This document shows positions 28,460-38,316 of a DNA stretch of 64,000 nt, one piece after another. Numbering within the stretch: position 1 is the first letter of the stretch; every line of letters begins with the position of its first letter. The DNA comes from an uncultured Rhodospirillaceae bacterium (lineage in GTDB: Bacteria > Pseudomonadota > Alphaproteobacteria > Rhodospirillales > Magnetospirillaceae), in NCBI GenBank assembly GCA_903901915.1, contig CAIUSV010000080.1:1-64000 (forward strand). The letters are read 5' to 3'. The position numbers and the translations under genes are program-made. A model generated the notes under the pieces. It made no database searches and was not told the origin of the DNA. It worked only from the letters and a program-made list of their open reading frames with translations.

Positions 28460-29527
28460 ATGTTGGCCTTGGGCCTGATGAGCGGCACCTCGCTGGACGG
28501 CGTCGATGCCGCCCTGGTGACGACCGATGGCGAGACGGTGGAGCACCTCGGTCCCGCCCGGACCGAGCCCTATCCCGACCAGTTGCGCCGGGCATTGCGC
28601 TCGGTGCTGGGGGGCGTCGGCCCGGTGGCGGCGGTCGAGCGCGACATGACCCTGTTCCACGCCGAAGTGGTGCGCCGGCTGCTGGCCGAGGCCGGGCGGG
28701 GGGCAGAGGATGTCGGCGTGATCGGCTTTCACGGCCACACCATTTTGCACCGGCCCGACGAAGGGCGAACCTGGCAGATCGGTGACGGCGCCTTGCTGGC
28801 CGAGACCACCGGCATCGCCGTGGTCAACGATTTCCGTAGCGACGACGTGGCGGCGGGCGGGCAGGGGGCGCCGCTGGTGCCGGTATTCCACCGGGCGTTG
28901 GCGGCGGGTCTGGGAGCACCGCTGGCGGTGCTCAACCTGGGAGGGGTCGGCAATGTGACCTGGATCGGCGCCGACGGCCGTGTGCTGGCGTTCGATACCG
29001 GCCCCGGCAACGCCCTGATCGACGACTGGGCGCTGGCCCATACCGGGGTTCCGATCGACGAGGATGGCCGGCTGGCGGCGACGGGGCGTATCCACGCCGC
29101 CAGGGTCGCCGAATTCGTCCGCCATGACTATTTCGCCAAGGCTCCGCCCAAATCGCTGGACCGCGACGATTTCGCCACCTTCGCCGCCGAGCTGGTGGCG
29201 GGCCTGGACGCCGCCGACGGTGCCGCGACGCTGGCCGCCTTCACCGCTGCGGCGGTATCGGCGGGCACCCGCCATTTCCCGACGGCGGCGGGGCGCTGGC
29301 TGGTTTGCGGCGGCGGACGGCGCAATCCGGTGGTGATGCGGGCGCTGACCACCCATCTCGGCATCCCGGTCGAGCCGGTCGAGGCGGTGGGATGGGATGG
29401 CGATGCCATCGAGGCCCAGGCGTTCGCCTTCCTGGCGGTGCGGTCGTTGCGCCGCCTGCCCCTGACCTATCCCGAGACCACCGGCTGTAACCGCCCGTTA
29501 AGCGGCGGCAGGCATCATGGGGGCTAA
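28460..29527 (+). CDS. anmK: Anhydro-N-acetylmuramic acid kinase
   Basis: 355 residues. The family start LGLMSGTSLDGVD, the catalytic GFHGHTILH and the nucleotide-binding LNLGGVGN and DTGPGN motifs are all visible. AnmK phosphorylates and opens 1,6-anhydro-MurNAc so that cell-wall fragments re-enter metabolism. ATG 28460 follows GGGGCGGAG. It stands apart from other recycling genes. Confidence 0.95.
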   Translation: MLALGLMSGTSLDGVDAALVTTDGETVEHLGPARTEPYPDQLRRALRSVLGGVGPVAAVERDMTLFHAEVVRRLLAEAGRGAEDVGVIGFHGHTILHRPDEGRTWQIGDGALLAETTGIAVVNDFRSDDVAAGGQGAPLVPVFHRALAAGLGAPLAVLNLGGVGNVTWIGADGRVLAFDTGPGNALIDDWALAHTGVPIDEDGRLAATGRIHAARVAEFVRHDYFAKAPPKSLDRDDFATFAAELVAGLDAADGAATLAAFTAAAVSAGTRHFPTAAGRWLVCGGGRRNPVVMRALTTHLGIPVEPVEAVGWDGDAIEAQAFAFLAVRSLRRLPLTYPETTGCNRPLSGGRHHGG

Positions 29528-29539
29528 AGGAGACCCGTC

Positions 29540-29869
29540 ATGCGCTTCAAGGCTCTTGCCGCCGCCGTTGTTGTCCTGCTGGCGCCGCTTGCTCCGGCCC
29601 AGGCTGACCAGGATTCCGCGCTGGCCGCCGTGCGGTCCAAGCCGGGGGTCATGGATGCGCAGATCGACACCCGCGGCAATCTGTGGGTGATGGTCAAGAA
29701 CGCCAACATCGCCTGGGACCAATACGCCGCCTTCATGTGCGGCGTGGTTCGGCCGCATCAGGCGCGGGTGTTCGCCGTCCACGTCGTCGATTTCACCTCG
29801 GTGGGCCGAGGCCGCAAGTCGGGCGAGTGGAAACAGCTGGCCCAGATGAACTGCGCCGCGCTGCAATAG
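29540..29869 (+). CDS. Small secreted protein of unknown function
   Basis: 109 residues. An N-terminal signal peptide (MRFKALAAAVVVLLAPLAPAQA, cut before DQ) precedes an 87-residue mature part with two cysteines that could form a disulfide (MCGVV and MNCAA). AAGGAG 7 bp before the ATG supports the start. It begins 12 bp after anmK, so it may be co-transcribed. I recognise no domain. Confidence 0.75.
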   Translation: MRFKALAAAVVVLLAPLAPAQADQDSALAAVRSKPGVMDAQIDTRGNLWVMVKNANIAWDQYAAFMCGVVRPHQARVFAVHVVDFTSVGRGRKSGEWKQLAQMNCAALQ

Positions 29870-29916
29870 CAAGGAACGCCCGCCGAGCGCATCAACGGGC
29901 GTTCGCTTTCACCGAC

Positions 29917-30606
29917 TTAGGGCAGGGCGACCGCCAGTTCCGGCTCGCGCAGCGGCAGCGGATTTCCCGCCACCGGTGATTCCCCGAGATAATCATCGAT
30001 ATATTCGGCCAGCAGTTCGAGCTGCGAGCCGAAGAAGTGGTTGGCGCCCTCGATGGTGCGGTACCTGACCCGGATGTTGCGCTGGGTCGCCAGCTTGGCG
30101 GCCAACTTGGCAACCGACGGCTCCGGTACCAGATCGTCGGCGGTGCCGTGGACGATCAGGCCCGACGACGGACACGGCGCCAGGAACGAGAAGTCGAACA
30201 CGTTGGCCGGTGGCGCCACCGAGATGAAGCCGTCGATTTCCGGCCGGCGCATCAGCAATTGCATGCCGATCCAGGCGCCGAAGGAGAAACCGCCGACCCA
30301 GCAGGCCGAGGCGTTGGCGTTGAACGACTGCATCCAGTCCAGCGCGGCGGCGGCGTCGGACAGTTCCCCCTGGCCGTTGTCGAACTTGCCCTGGCTGCGC
30401 CCGACACCGCGAAAGTTGAAGCGCAACGTCGAGAATCCCCGGCGTACGAAGGCGTGATAAAGGGCGTAGACCACCTTGTTGTTCATGGTCCCGCCGTGTT
30501 GCGGATGGGGGTGGAGCAGCAGCGCCAGCGGCGCGGTCGGCGACTTCCCATGATGATAGCGGCCCTCTAGGCGGCCGTCCGGTCCGTTGAAAATCACTTC
30601 GGGCAT
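29917..30606 (-). CDS. Alpha/beta hydrolase (serine hydrolase fold)
   Basis: 229 residues. Oxyanion-region LLLHPHPQHGGTMNNKVV, nucleophile elbow GGFSFG with Ser, acidic residue in HGTADDLVP and catalytic His in EGANHFF define the fold. The subgroup is widespread next to isc or cysE genes in alphaproteobacteria but its substrate is not known to me. ATG 30606 (MPEVIFNGPDGRLEGRYHHG) matches the family start; an in-frame ATG at 30645 adds 13 residues. Divergent from cysE. Confidence 0.85.
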   Translation of the reverse strand: MPEVIFNGPDGRLEGRYHHGKSPTAPLALLLHPHPQHGGTMNNKVVYALYHAFVRRGFSTLRFNFRGVGRSQGKFDNGQGELSDAAAALDWMQSFNANASACWVGGFSFGAWIGMQLLMRRPEIDGFISVAPPANVFDFSFLAPCPSSGLIVHGTADDLVPEPSVAKLAAKLATQRNIRVRYRTIEGANHFFGSQLELLAEYIDDYLGESPVAGNPLPLREPELAVALP

Positions 30607-30695
30607 GGTATCCGTAGAGTCTCCCTGGCCCTGCGCTCCCCTCATACCTGAGTGGAAGCGTCGGGGAAAAAATCACATGAACGGGGATTGTGGCC

Positions 30696-30731
30696 GGTCA
30701 ATCTTGACCTGGCTTGTCGACATCCTATATT
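30696..30731 (+). promoter_or_regulatory. Promoter of cysE-isc with operator-like palindrome on the -35
   Basis: TTGACC (30704-30709), 16 bp, TATATT (30726-30731). The -35 is the right arm of a perfect palindrome GGTCAA-TC-TTGACC (30696-30709), so a dimeric regulator bound there would block RNA polymerase. IscR, encoded two genes on, is the obvious candidate, but I cannot match the site to a verified motif. Confidence 0.6.
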
Positions 30732-30744
30732 CACCCTCATACAC

Positions 30745-30787
30745 ACCGGCACCCCGGATGGGTACCCCCCTTTGGGTTCGTGCCGGT
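30745..30787 (+). promoter_or_regulatory. Structured cysE leader with a short upstream frame
   Basis: ACCGGCAC (30745-30752) pairs with GTGCCGGT (30780-30787), enclosing further G/C-rich complementary runs. An ATG at 30758 opens a 15-codon frame ending TAA at 30803-30805, out of frame with cysE. It could be a regulatory leader; no known riboswitch class is recognised and the small frame has no strong ribosome site. Confidence 0.35.
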
Positions 30788-30818
30788 CATCGCGTGGTAC
30801 ATTAACATATTGAGAGCT

Positions 30819-31589
30819 ATGGTTTTCAAGAGGCTTCAAGAGGATATCGCGTCCATTCGCAGCCGCGACCCCGCAGCGCATTCGTGGCTGGAGGTGGTGT
30901 TGTGCTATCCCGGATTGCACGCGGTGGTCTTGCACCGGCTCTCGCATTGGTGCTGGGGCAAGGGGGTGCGCGTGCTGGGACGGTGGATTTCCCACCTGGG
31001 CAAGTTCCTCACCGGCATCGAGATTCACCCGGCCGCCACGGTGGGACCGCGCTTCTTCATCGACCATGGCACCGGCGTGGTGATCGGCGAGACCGCGGTG
31101 ATCGGCGCCGACGTGACCCTTTACCACGGCGTCACCCTGGGTGGGACCTCGCTGCACAAGGGCAAGCGTCACCCGACGCTTGAAGATGGGGTCATCGTCG
31201 GTTCCGGCGCCCAGGTGCTGGGGCCGATCACCGTCGGCAAGGGCGCCCGTATCGGTGCCAACGCCGTGGTGCTGGCCGACGTGCCGCCGGGAGTGACCAT
31301 GGTCGGCATTCCCGCCCGCATGGTGATGCGCCGCCAGGAAAGCGAGTTCTGCGCCTATGGCGTGGTGACCGAGGATCTGCCCGATCCGGTGGCCCGCGCC
31401 ATCGATTCGCTGCGCGGGCAGGTCGGGGCCTTGCTGGAACGGGTACAGGAACTGGAGACGGAACTGCACGGACGGCCATCGCAGGCCTGTGACCGGCTGC
31501 CACACCTTGTTCCCGGCGGCGAAGCCGGGATGATTTCGGACGACGGCACGCAATCAACGACAAAATCAAAGCGTGACGGAAAGCAGTAA
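30819..31589 (+). CDS. cysE: Serine O-acetyltransferase
   Basis: 256 residues. The left-handed beta-helix hexapeptide region is visible ([32 protein letters not shown] and on), with the active-site His in HGTGVVIG and [14 protein letters not shown]. CysE makes O-acetylserine for cysteine synthesis. The C-terminal tail past residue 200 is long and not conserved. ATG 30819 is the first start compatible with the family; upstream in-frame sequence overlaps the promoter. It heads the isc cluster with 21 bp to iscR, linking sulfur supply to Fe-S assembly. Confidence 0.93.
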   Translation: MVFKRLQEDIASIRSRDPAAHSWLEVVLCYPGLHAVVLHRLSHWCWGKGVRVLGRWISHLGKFLTGIEIHPAATVGPRFFIDHGTGVVIGETAVIGADVTLYHGVTLGGTSLHKGKRHPTLEDGVIVGSGAQVLGPITVGKGARIGANAVVLADVPPGVTMVGIPARMVMRRQESEFCAYGVVTEDLPDPVARAIDSLRGQVGALLERVQELETELHGRPSQACDRLPHLVPGGEAGMISDDGTQSTTKSKRDGKQ

Positions 31590-31610
31590 TCTGGAACGGG
31601 AGATGAGATC

Positions 31611-32084
31611 GTGAAGCTCAGCACAAAGGGACGCTACGCCGTGATGGCGATGGTCGATCTGGCCAGCCATTCCCAGGGCAGCCCGGTGGCTCTTGCCGAT
31701 ATCGCCGAGCGCCAGGAAATCTCGCTGTCCTATCTGGAGCAGTTGTTCGGCAAGCTCAGGAAGGGCGGGCTGGTCAAAAGCGTGCGCGGTCCGGGCGGCG
31801 GCTATCTGTTGTCGCGAATCCCACAACATCTGCGTATTTCCGACATCATTCTAGCGGTCGACGAGCCGATCCAGACCACGCGGTGCTCTCCCGGCACCCC
31901 GGCCGGCTGCCACAACAACCGGGGGCGCTGTCTGACCCACGATCTGTGGGAAGAGCTCGGCAATCAGATCTATCTTTATCTCAGTTCGGTTTCGCTGGAT
32001 GACGTCTGCGAGCGCCGTCTGCTGGGCAGTTCCGGCCTGTTTCACGGTGCCGGCGGGCAGAACGGCGCGGTGGCGGCCCAGTAG
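31611..32084 (+). CDS. iscR: Rrf2-family Fe-S regulator IscR
   Basis: 157 residues. The winged helix begins MKLSTKGRYAVMAM. The cluster cysteines are Cys92, Cys100 and Cys107, with His110 as likely fourth ligand, the spacing slightly wider than in E. coli. IscR senses [2Fe-2S] status and represses isc genes. The start is GTG 31611, after GGGAGATGAGATC. It lies between cysE and the two desulfurase genes. Confidence 0.93.
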   Translation: MKLSTKGRYAVMAMVDLASHSQGSPVALADIAERQEISLSYLEQLFGKLRKGGLVKSVRGPGGGYLLSRIPQHLRISDIILAVDEPIQTTRCSPGTPAGCHNNRGRCLTHDLWEELGNQIYLYLSSVSLDDVCERRLLGSSGLFHGAGGQNGAVAAQ

Positions 32085-32112
32085 AGGGCATCGAACCAAG
32101 GAGTCTCGACGG

Positions 32113-33255
32113 GTGAGCAGGGTCGTCTACCTCGATTATAACGCCGGTGCTCCGGCGCGCCCCGAGGTGGTGGTGGCGGTGGCGGGGGCCTTGGCCGAGG
32201 CCGGCAACCCGTCTTCCATTCACGGACCCGGCCGGGCCGCCCGCCAGCGGATCGAGACCGCGCGCGCCCAGGTCGCCGCGCTGGTGGGCGCCGCGCCCGA
32301 GGGCGTGGTATTCACCTCCGGCGGCACCGAGGCCAACGCCCAGATCCTGGCCGGCAGTGGCCGTGCCCGCGTCATCGTTTCCGCCGTCGAACACCCGTCC
32401 GTGCTTGATGCGGTTCCCACCGCCGAGCGCATTACCGTCGATGGCGACGGCGTCATCGACCTCGCCGCGCTTGAACGTCTGTTGGCCGCGGACCGGCGGC
32501 CGGCGCTGGTGTCGGTGATGCTGGCCAACAACGAAACCGGGGTGATACAGCCGGTGGCCGAGGCCGCCGCCATCGCCCGTGCCCACGGCGCCCTGTTTCA
32601 CAGCGACGTCGCCCAGGCGGTCGGGCGGATACCGGTGTCGCTTGCCGCGCTGGGTGCCGATTTTCTTAGCGTCAGCGCCCACAAGATGGGCGGGCCGGCG
32701 GGGGTGGGGGCGCTGGTGATGGCCGATGGCGCTTTCACCGTGGCACCGATCTTGCTGGGAGGAGGGCAGGAGCGCCGCCGTCGGGCGGGCACCGAGAATC
32801 TTTGCGGCATCGCCGGGTTCGGCGTCGCCGCCACCCTGGCGGGGGATGAATTGCACGACGGAGACACCATATCTGCCCCAGGCCGGTTGCGTGACCGTTT
32901 GGAACGTCAGGCGCTGGAGCTGGTCCCCGAGGCGGTGGTGATCGCCGCCGGGGCCGCGCGGTTGCCCAACACCTGCTGTCTGGCCTTGCCCGGCGTGGCC
33001 AGCCAGACCCAGGTGATGGCGCTGGATCTGGCCGGAGTGGCGGTCAGCGCCGGTGCCGCCTGTTCTTCGGGCAAGGTGGCCGAAAGCCGGGTGCTGGCGG
33101 CCATGGGGCTGGATCCGGTATTGCGCGGCTCGGCCATCCGGGTCAGCCTGGGCTGGGCCAGCCGGGCGGAGGACGTGGACGTTTTCCTGGCCGCCTGGGC
33201 GGGACTCGCCCGGCGCAAGGGATTCAAGGTTTCAGGGGCGGTCGCCGCCGCCTGA
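32113..33255 (+). CDS. Cysteine desulfurase-like aminotransferase class V protein (additional copy)
   Basis: 380 residues, PLP enzyme. PLP lysine is in SAHKMGGP, and the active-site Cys in SAGAACSSGKV. It is a class V NifS/IscS relative but distinct from the next gene: shorter and lacking the IscS-type [17 protein letters not shown] loop context. Start is GTG 32113 with AAGGAG at 32098-32103. Its place between iscR and iscS suggests a role in Fe-S assembly or sulfur transfer, though acceptor specificity is unknown. Confidence 0.87.
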   Translation: MSRVVYLDYNAGAPARPEVVVAVAGALAEAGNPSSIHGPGRAARQRIETARAQVAALVGAAPEGVVFTSGGTEANAQILAGSGRARVIVSAVEHPSVLDAVPTAERITVDGDGVIDLAALERLLAADRRPALVSVMLANNETGVIQPVAEAAAIARAHGALFHSDVAQAVGRIPVSLAALGADFLSVSAHKMGGPAGVGALVMADGAFTVAPILLGGGQERRRRAGTENLCGIAGFGVAATLAGDELHDGDTISAPGRLRDRLERQALELVPEAVVIAAGAARLPNTCCLALPGVASQTQVMALDLAGVAVSAGAACSSGKVAESRVLAAMGLDPVLRGSAIRVSLGWASRAEDVDVFLAAWAGLARRKGFKVSGAVAAA

Positions 33256-33288
33256 GCGAGAAAAGATGACGAAGAAGGGATCGACCTT

Positions 33289-34545
33289 ATGACCGCTATC
33301 GGCTCCAAGACCACCCCCACGCTGTCCCGTCCGCCGGGGGCGCCCGTCTACCTGGACTATCAGGCGACGACGCCGTGCGATCCGCGCGTGGTCGAGGCGA
33401 TGCTGCCGTGGTTCACCGAGAAGTTCGGCAATCCCCACTCGCGCAACCACCGCTATGGCTGGGAAGCCGAGGAGGCGGTGGAAAAGGCGCGCGAGCAGAT
33501 CGCCGATATCATCGCCGCCGATTCCAAGGAAATCATCTTCACCTCGGGCGCCACCGAGTCCAACAATCTGGCGCTCAAGGGCGTGGCCCACTTCTACAAG
33601 GAGAAGAAGGACCACATCATCACCGTCGTCACCGAGCACAAATGCGTGCTCGACACCTGTCGCCACCTGGAGCAGGAAGGTTTTTCGGTGACCTATCTGC
33701 CGGTCAAGGCCGACGGCCTGATCGATCTGGGCGAGCTGGAGGCGGCGATCACCGACCGCACCGTCATCGTTTCGGTGATGGCGGTCAACAACGAGATCGG
33801 CGTGATTCAGCCCCTGGCCGAGATCGGCGCGCTGTGTCGCCGCAAGGGGGCGTTCTTCCACACCGACTGCGCCCAGGCGGTGGGCAAGATTCCGCTCGAC
33901 GTCAACGCCATGAACATCGACCTGATGAGCATCTCGGGCCATAAATTCTATGGTCCCAAGGGCATCGGCGCCCTCTATGTCCGGCGTCGCCCGCGTATTC
34001 GGCTGGTGCCGATGATCAATGGCGGCGGCCAGGAACGCGGCATGCGTTCGGGCACCCTGCCGACACCGCTGTGCGTCGGTATCGGCGAGGCCTGCGCCAT
34101 CGCCAAGGCCGAGATGGCCGAGGAGTCCGAACGCCTCAAGGGGTTGCAGCACCGTCTGCTGGGGGGCCTGCGCCAACGCCTGCCCGAAATCTACGTCAAC
34201 GGCGACCTGGAAAACCGCATCCCCGGCAACCTCAACATTTCGTTCGCCTTCGTCGAGGGCGAGGGGCTGATGATGGGGGTCAAGGATCTGGCGGTGTCGT
34301 CGGGCTCGGCCTGCACCTCGGCGTCCCTGGAGCCGTCCTACGTCCTGCGCGCCCTGGGGGTCGATGTCGAGATGGCTCACACTTCGTTGCGCTTCGGGCT
34401 GGGCCGCTTCACCACCTCGGAGGACATCGAGTTCGCCATCGACCATATCGTCGAGGCGGTCGAGCATCTGCGCTCCATGAGCCCGCTGTGGGACATGCAC
34501 CTGGAAGGCGTCGATCTCAAGTCGATCAAGTGGGCCGAGCACTAA
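33289..34545 (+). CDS. iscS: Cysteine desulfurase IscS
   Basis: 418 residues. The N-terminal [18 protein letters not shown] lysine in [12 protein letters not shown] and catalytic Cys in [20 protein letters not shown] match IscS proper. It takes sulfur from cysteine and passes it to IscU and to MnmA, whose gene lies in the same cluster. The C-terminal [15 protein letters not shown] end is the region that contacts IscU. Confidence 0.96.
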   Translation: MTAIGSKTTPTLSRPPGAPVYLDYQATTPCDPRVVEAMLPWFTEKFGNPHSRNHRYGWEAEEAVEKAREQIADIIAADSKEIIFTSGATESNNLALKGVAHFYKEKKDHIITVVTEHKCVLDTCRHLEQEGFSVTYLPVKADGLIDLGELEAAITDRTVIVSVMAVNNEIGVIQPLAEIGALCRRKGAFFHTDCAQAVGKIPLDVNAMNIDLMSISGHKFYGPKGIGALYVRRRPRIRLVPMINGGGQERGMRSGTLPTPLCVGIGEACAIAKAEMAEESERLKGLQHRLLGGLRQRLPEIYVNGDLENRIPGNLNISFAFVEGEGLMMGVKDLAVSSGSACTSASLEPSYVLRALGVDVEMAHTSLRFGLGRFTTSEDIEFAIDHIVEAVEHLRSMSPLWDMHLEGVDLKSIKWAEH

Positions 34546-34626
34546 TTATTCCTGGGCTGGCCCCGGACGTGTTATGATTTGGAATTATTCTGGACTGTGG
34601 TCCGGATTGCGACCTGGAGGATGGTT

Positions 34627-35031
34627 ATGGCGTATAGCGACAAGGTCATCGACCACTACGAACACCCGCGCAACGTGGGCGCGCTGGACAAGGAGGATGC
34701 CGCCGTCGGCACCGGTCTGGTGGGTGCCCCGGCCTGCGGCGACGTGATGAAATTGCAGATCAAGGTCAGTGCCGAGGGCATCATCGAGGACGCCAAGTTC
34801 AAGACCTTCGGCTGCGGCTCGGCCATCGCCTCCAGTTCGCTGGTGACCGAGTGGGTCAAGGGCAAGACCCTGGACGAAGCGGCGACCATCAAGAACACCG
34901 ACATCGCCCATGAGCTGGCCCTGCCGCCGGTCAAGATCCATTGTTCGGTGCTGGCCGAGGATGCTATCAAGGCCGCCATCGCCGACTACAAGAAGAAGTC
35001 GGGCAAGGACGACAGCGCGGCGGCGGAATAG
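34627..35031 (+). CDS. iscU: Fe-S scaffold IscU
   Basis: 134 residues. Cluster-ligand cysteines are Cys37 (PACGDV), Cys63 (TFGCGSAI) and Cys106 (IHCSVLAED). The LPPVK motif at about 99-103 is the HscA recognition site. ATG 34627 is preferred because GGAGG (34616-34620) abuts an earlier ATG at 34621 but is well spaced from 34627. The 81-bp gap after iscS contains a short hairpin (GGAC/GTCC, 34592-34603). Confidence 0.96.
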   Translation: MAYSDKVIDHYEHPRNVGALDKEDAAVGTGLVGAPACGDVMKLQIKVSAEGIIEDAKFKTFGCGSAIASSSLVTEWVKGKTLDEAATIKNTDIAHELALPPVKIHCSVLAEDAIKAAIADYKKKSGKDDSAAAE

Positions 35032-35073
35032 CTCCGCCGCCAGAGGGAAGCAAGAAGAACAAAGGGGACTGTT

Positions 35074-35409
35074 ATGGCTAACGCACCCATGACCATCACC
35101 GAGGCCGCCGCCGAGCGGGTCAAGACCATGCTTGCCAAGCGCGGCAAGCCGTCGGTGGGAATCCGCATCGGCGTCCGTTCCAAGGGCTGTTCCGGGATGT
35201 CCTATACCCTGGAATACGCCGACGAGAAGACTCCGTTCGACGAGGTCGTCGAGGACAAGGGGGTCACGGTGCTGATCGATCCCAAGGCGACCATGTTCAT
35301 CCTGGGGACCGAGATGGATTACGTCGAAGAAAAGATGCAGTCCGGCTTCGTGTTCAAGAATCCCAACGAGAAGGGCCGTTGCGGTTGTGGCGAGTCGTTC
35401 CACGTCTGA
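35074..35409 (+). CDS. iscA: A-type Fe-S carrier IscA
   Basis: 111 residues. The three conserved cysteines are Cys39 (KGCSGM) and Cys103/Cys105 (RCGCGESF). It receives clusters or iron and delivers them to apo-proteins. Unusually long N-terminal ANAPMT start, otherwise standard. It lies between iscU and hscB. Confidence 0.95.
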   Translation: MANAPMTITEAAAERVKTMLAKRGKPSVGIRIGVRSKGCSGMSYTLEYADEKTPFDEVVEDKGVTVLIDPKATMFILGTEMDYVEEKMQSGFVFKNPNEKGRCGCGESFHV

Positions 35410-35422
35410 TCCGGACACGACC

Positions 35423-36046
35423 ATGAACGCCTCCGCCCTCGCCGCCGTGGTGCCGTGCTGGTCCTGCAAGGGACCGGTGGCGTCGCGCGCGCTGTTCTGT
35501 TCGGTGTGCGGCGCGGTCCAGGGGCCGGGCGCCATCGACCATTTCACCCGGCTTGGCATGACGCCGACCTTCGATCTCGATATGGACGCGCTGGAACGGC
35601 AGTATTTCGGCTTTCAGCGCCGCCTGCATCCGGACCGCTTCGCCTCAAAATCGGGCAAGGAAAAGGCGCTGTCCCAAGCCCAGGCCACCTCGCTCAACGA
35701 CGCCTACGAGACCCTGAAGGACCCGATGAAGCGGGCGGCCTATCTGCTTACCCTGCTGGGCCATCCGGTCGATCTCACCGCCTGTGGTACCATCAACGAC
35801 CGCGCCCTGCTGATGGAGCAGATGGAAAAGCGCGAGGCCCTGGCCGACGCCACCACCCCCGAGCAGGTGGCCAAGCTGGCGGTCGAGGCCGAGTCCGAGG
35901 TCATCGCCTGCCAGTGCCACATCTCGGCGGCGTTCAATGCCGCCGATCTGGACGGGGCGGGGCATCTGTGCATCCGCCTCAAATACCTTGCCAAGCTGGC
36001 CGAAGAGGCGCGCGCCAAGAAATCCCGCATCACAAGGATGCCCTGA
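35423..36046 (+). CDS. hscB: Fe-S co-chaperone HscB with N-terminal zinc ribbon
   Basis: 207 residues. An N-terminal CWSC...CSVC pair (Cys12, 15, 26, 29) forms a likely metal-binding knuckle seen in mitochondrial and some bacterial HscB forms. The J domain has HPD at 69-71. The C-terminal bundle binds IscU. HscB stimulates HscA ATPase. The gene ends exactly one base before the hscA ATG. Confidence 0.93.
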   Translation: MNASALAAVVPCWSCKGPVASRALFCSVCGAVQGPGAIDHFTRLGMTPTFDLDMDALERQYFGFQRRLHPDRFASKSGKEKALSQAQATSLNDAYETLKDPMKRAAYLLTLLGHPVDLTACGTINDRALLMEQMEKREALADATTPEQVAKLAVEAESEVIACQCHISAAFNAADLDGAGHLCIRLKYLAKLAEEARAKKSRITRMP

Positions 36047-37939
36047 ATGCTGTTGCAGTTGTCCGAACCCGGCGAGAGCCCAGCTCCGCACGAATCCGAG
36101 CGCGGCTTGGCCATCGGCATCGACCTGGGAACCACCAATTCGGTGGTGGCGCTGGCCCGTGACGGCACCGTCGAGGTGCTGCGCGACGCCGAGGGCAAGG
36201 GGCTGGTACCGTCGGTGGTGTATTACGGCGGCGATGGCGCCGTCACCGTCGGCCAGGACGCCCGGCGCATGCTGCTGGAGGAACCCGACCATGTGGTCAG
36301 CTCGATCAAGCGGCTGATGGGGCGCGGTGTCGAGGACCTGAAGACCCTGGCCGGCACCCTGCCGTTCAAGCTCGACGTCGCCGCCGACGGCGGCATGGTG
36401 CGGCTGTCGGTGGGCGAGCGCATCCTGACCCCGGTCGAGGTCTCGGCCGATATCCTGCGGGCGTTGCGCGCCCGCGCCGAGGCGGCCCAGGGCAAGACCG
36501 TCGATCGTGCGGTGATCACCGTTCCCGCCTATTTCGACGACGGCGCCCGCACCGCCACCAAGGACGCCGCCCGTCTTGCCGGGCTGGAGGTGCTGCGCCT
36601 GGTCAACGAGCCGACCGCGGCGGCGCTGGCCTATGGTCTCGACAATGCCGCCGAGGGCTTCTACGCCGTCTACGATCTGGGCGGCGGCACCTTCGACATC
36701 TCGATTCTGCGCATGGAAAAGGGCGTGTTCCAGGTCAAGGCCACCGGTGGCGATGCCGCCCTGGGCGGTGACGATATCGACCACGCCATCGCCGAACACT
36801 TTCTGGCCGAGCGGAGCGCCACCCATGGCGAGGTCGCCATCACCGCCGGCGAGGCCAAGCAGGCGCTGGCGGCGGCCCGGGTCGCCAAGGAATGCCTGTC
36901 GTCGCGTCCCGAGGGCGAGTGGGTGATCGAGGTTGACGGCAAGCCGTCGCGTCACGCCCTGACCCGCGTTCAACTGGAAGACCTGGCGGCGCCGTGGGTC
37001 GAGCGCACCACCGCCATCTGCCGTGGCGTCATCGCCGATTCCGGCGTCGATCTGGCCGATATCAAGGGCGTGGTGCTGGTGGGCGGCTCCACCCGGATGC
37101 CGGTGGTGCGGCGCAAGGTGCGTGAGATTTTCGGCCGCGAGCCGCTGTCCAACATCAACCCCGACGAGGTGGTGGCGGTCGGCGCCGCGCTGCAGGCCGA
37201 GGCGCTGACCGTCGGCTCCGATACCCTGCTGCTGGACGTCACCCCGCTGTCGCTGGGGATCGAGACCATGGGCGGCATCGTCGAAAAGGTGATTCCGCGC
37301 AACACCCCGATTCCGGTGGCCATGGCCCAGGAGTTCACCACCTATCAGGACGGCCAGACCGCCATGTCCGTCCATGTCCTTCAGGGCGAGCGCGAGATGG
37401 TGGATCAATGCCGGTCGCTGGCCCGTTTCGTGCTGCGCGGCATTCCCAACATGGCGGCGGGGGCGGCGCGCATCCGCGTCACCTTCACCGTGGACGCCGA
37501 CGGCCTGTTGACCGTCGCCGCCAGCGAGGCCACCACCGGAGTCGAACAGCAGGTGGCGGTCAAGCCGTCCTATGGCCTGACCGAGGACGAAATGGCCACC
37601 ATGCTGCGCGATTCGCTGGAACACGCCAAGGACGACATGGCCAGCCGGCTGTTCGCCGAAACCGTGGTCGAGGCCCGCCGCTCGGTGCTGGCGGTGCAGG
37701 CGGCGCTGAAAGTTGACTCGGACCTCTTGTCTCCGGCCGAGCGACAGGATATCGATGGCGCTATCGGGCAGGTCGATACGGCCATCGCCACCGGCGACCG
37801 CGACACGGTCATCGCCGCGACCGAAGCGCTGGAGGCGGCCACCAAGGTGTTCGCCGAACGGCGGATGGATCGCGGCATCCGGGCGGCGCTGGCCGGCATG
37901 GCGGTCGACAGGCTGGATGACGCCCTCGGGGGCGAGTAA
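36047..37939 (+). CDS. hscA: Fe-S chaperone HscA (Hsp70 family)
   Basis: 630 residues. The nucleotide-binding domain shows [12 protein letters not shown], the phosphate loop [14 protein letters not shown] and [11 protein letters not shown], and the peptide-binding domain follows ([19 protein letters not shown]). It drives cluster release from IscU via the LPPVK motif. ATG directly follows the hscB TGA. Confidence 0.96.
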   Translation: MLLQLSEPGESPAPHESERGLAIGIDLGTTNSVVALARDGTVEVLRDAEGKGLVPSVVYYGGDGAVTVGQDARRMLLEEPDHVVSSIKRLMGRGVEDLKTLAGTLPFKLDVAADGGMVRLSVGERILTPVEVSADILRALRARAEAAQGKTVDRAVITVPAYFDDGARTATKDAARLAGLEVLRLVNEPTAAALAYGLDNAAEGFYAVYDLGGGTFDISILRMEKGVFQVKATGGDAALGGDDIDHAIAEHFLAERSATHGEVAITAGEAKQALAAARVAKECLSSRPEGEWVIEVDGKPSRHALTRVQLEDLAAPWVERTTAICRGVIADSGVDLADIKGVVLVGGSTRMPVVRRKVREIFGREPLSNINPDEVVAVGAALQAEALTVGSDTLLLDVTPLSLGIETMGGIVEKVIPRNTPIPVAMAQEFTTYQDGQTAMSVHVLQGEREMVDQCRSLARFVLRGIPNMAAGAARIRVTFTVDADGLLTVAASEATTGVEQQVAVKPSYGLTEDEMATMLRDSLEHAKDDMASRLFAETVVEARRSVLAVQAALKVDSDLLSPAERQDIDGAIGQVDTAIATGDRDTVIAATEALEAATKVFAERRMDRGIRAALAGMAVDRLDDALGGE

Positions 37940-37964
37940 TCGGATCAGGAAAAAGGCTGCCCTC

Positions 37965-38303
37965 ATGCCCAAGATGACGTTCATCGCACCGGACGGTACC
38001 CGCAAGGAAGTCGAGGCGGCCGAAGGGCTGTCGGTGCTGGAGATCGCCCACCGCAATAAGATCGAGCTGGAAGGCGCCTGCGAGGGCTCGCTGGCCTGTT
38101 CCACCTGCCATGTAGTGGTGGCGCGCGAATGGTACGACAAGCTGAAGCCGGCCAGCGAGGACGAAGAAGACATGCTCGACCTCGCCTTCGGGCTGACCGC
38201 CACTTCGCGGCTGGGCTGCCAGATCATCATGAGCAAGGATCTCGACGGCCTGACGGTGACGCTGCCGGCCGCCACCCGCAACATGATGGTCGACAAGAAA
38301 TAG
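37965..38303 (+). CDS. fdx: [2Fe-2S] ferredoxin of the ISC system
   Basis: 112 residues. Cluster ligands are Cys39, Cys45, Cys48 (C-x5-C-x2-C) and Cys85 (RLGCQI), the adrenodoxin-type pattern. It supplies electrons for sulfur reduction during cluster assembly on IscU. The ATG at 37965 has an AAAAAGG upstream run. Standard position after hscA. Confidence 0.95.
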   Translation: MPKMTFIAPDGTRKEVEAAEGLSVLEIAHRNKIELEGACEGSLACSTCHVVVAREWYDKLKPASEDEEDMLDLAFGLTATSRLGCQIIMSKDLDGLTVTLPAATRNMMVDKK

Positions 38304-38316
38304 GCAAGGCGCCGCC

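Noticed and set aside
30732-30818. Known riboswitch upstream of cysE
   Set aside because: The leader is structured but matches no SAM or other riboswitch consensus I can recognise.
34546-34626. Internal promoter between iscS and iscU
   Set aside because: A TATGAT-like element and a short hairpin are present, but no convincing -35; read-through from the cluster promoter explains the layout.
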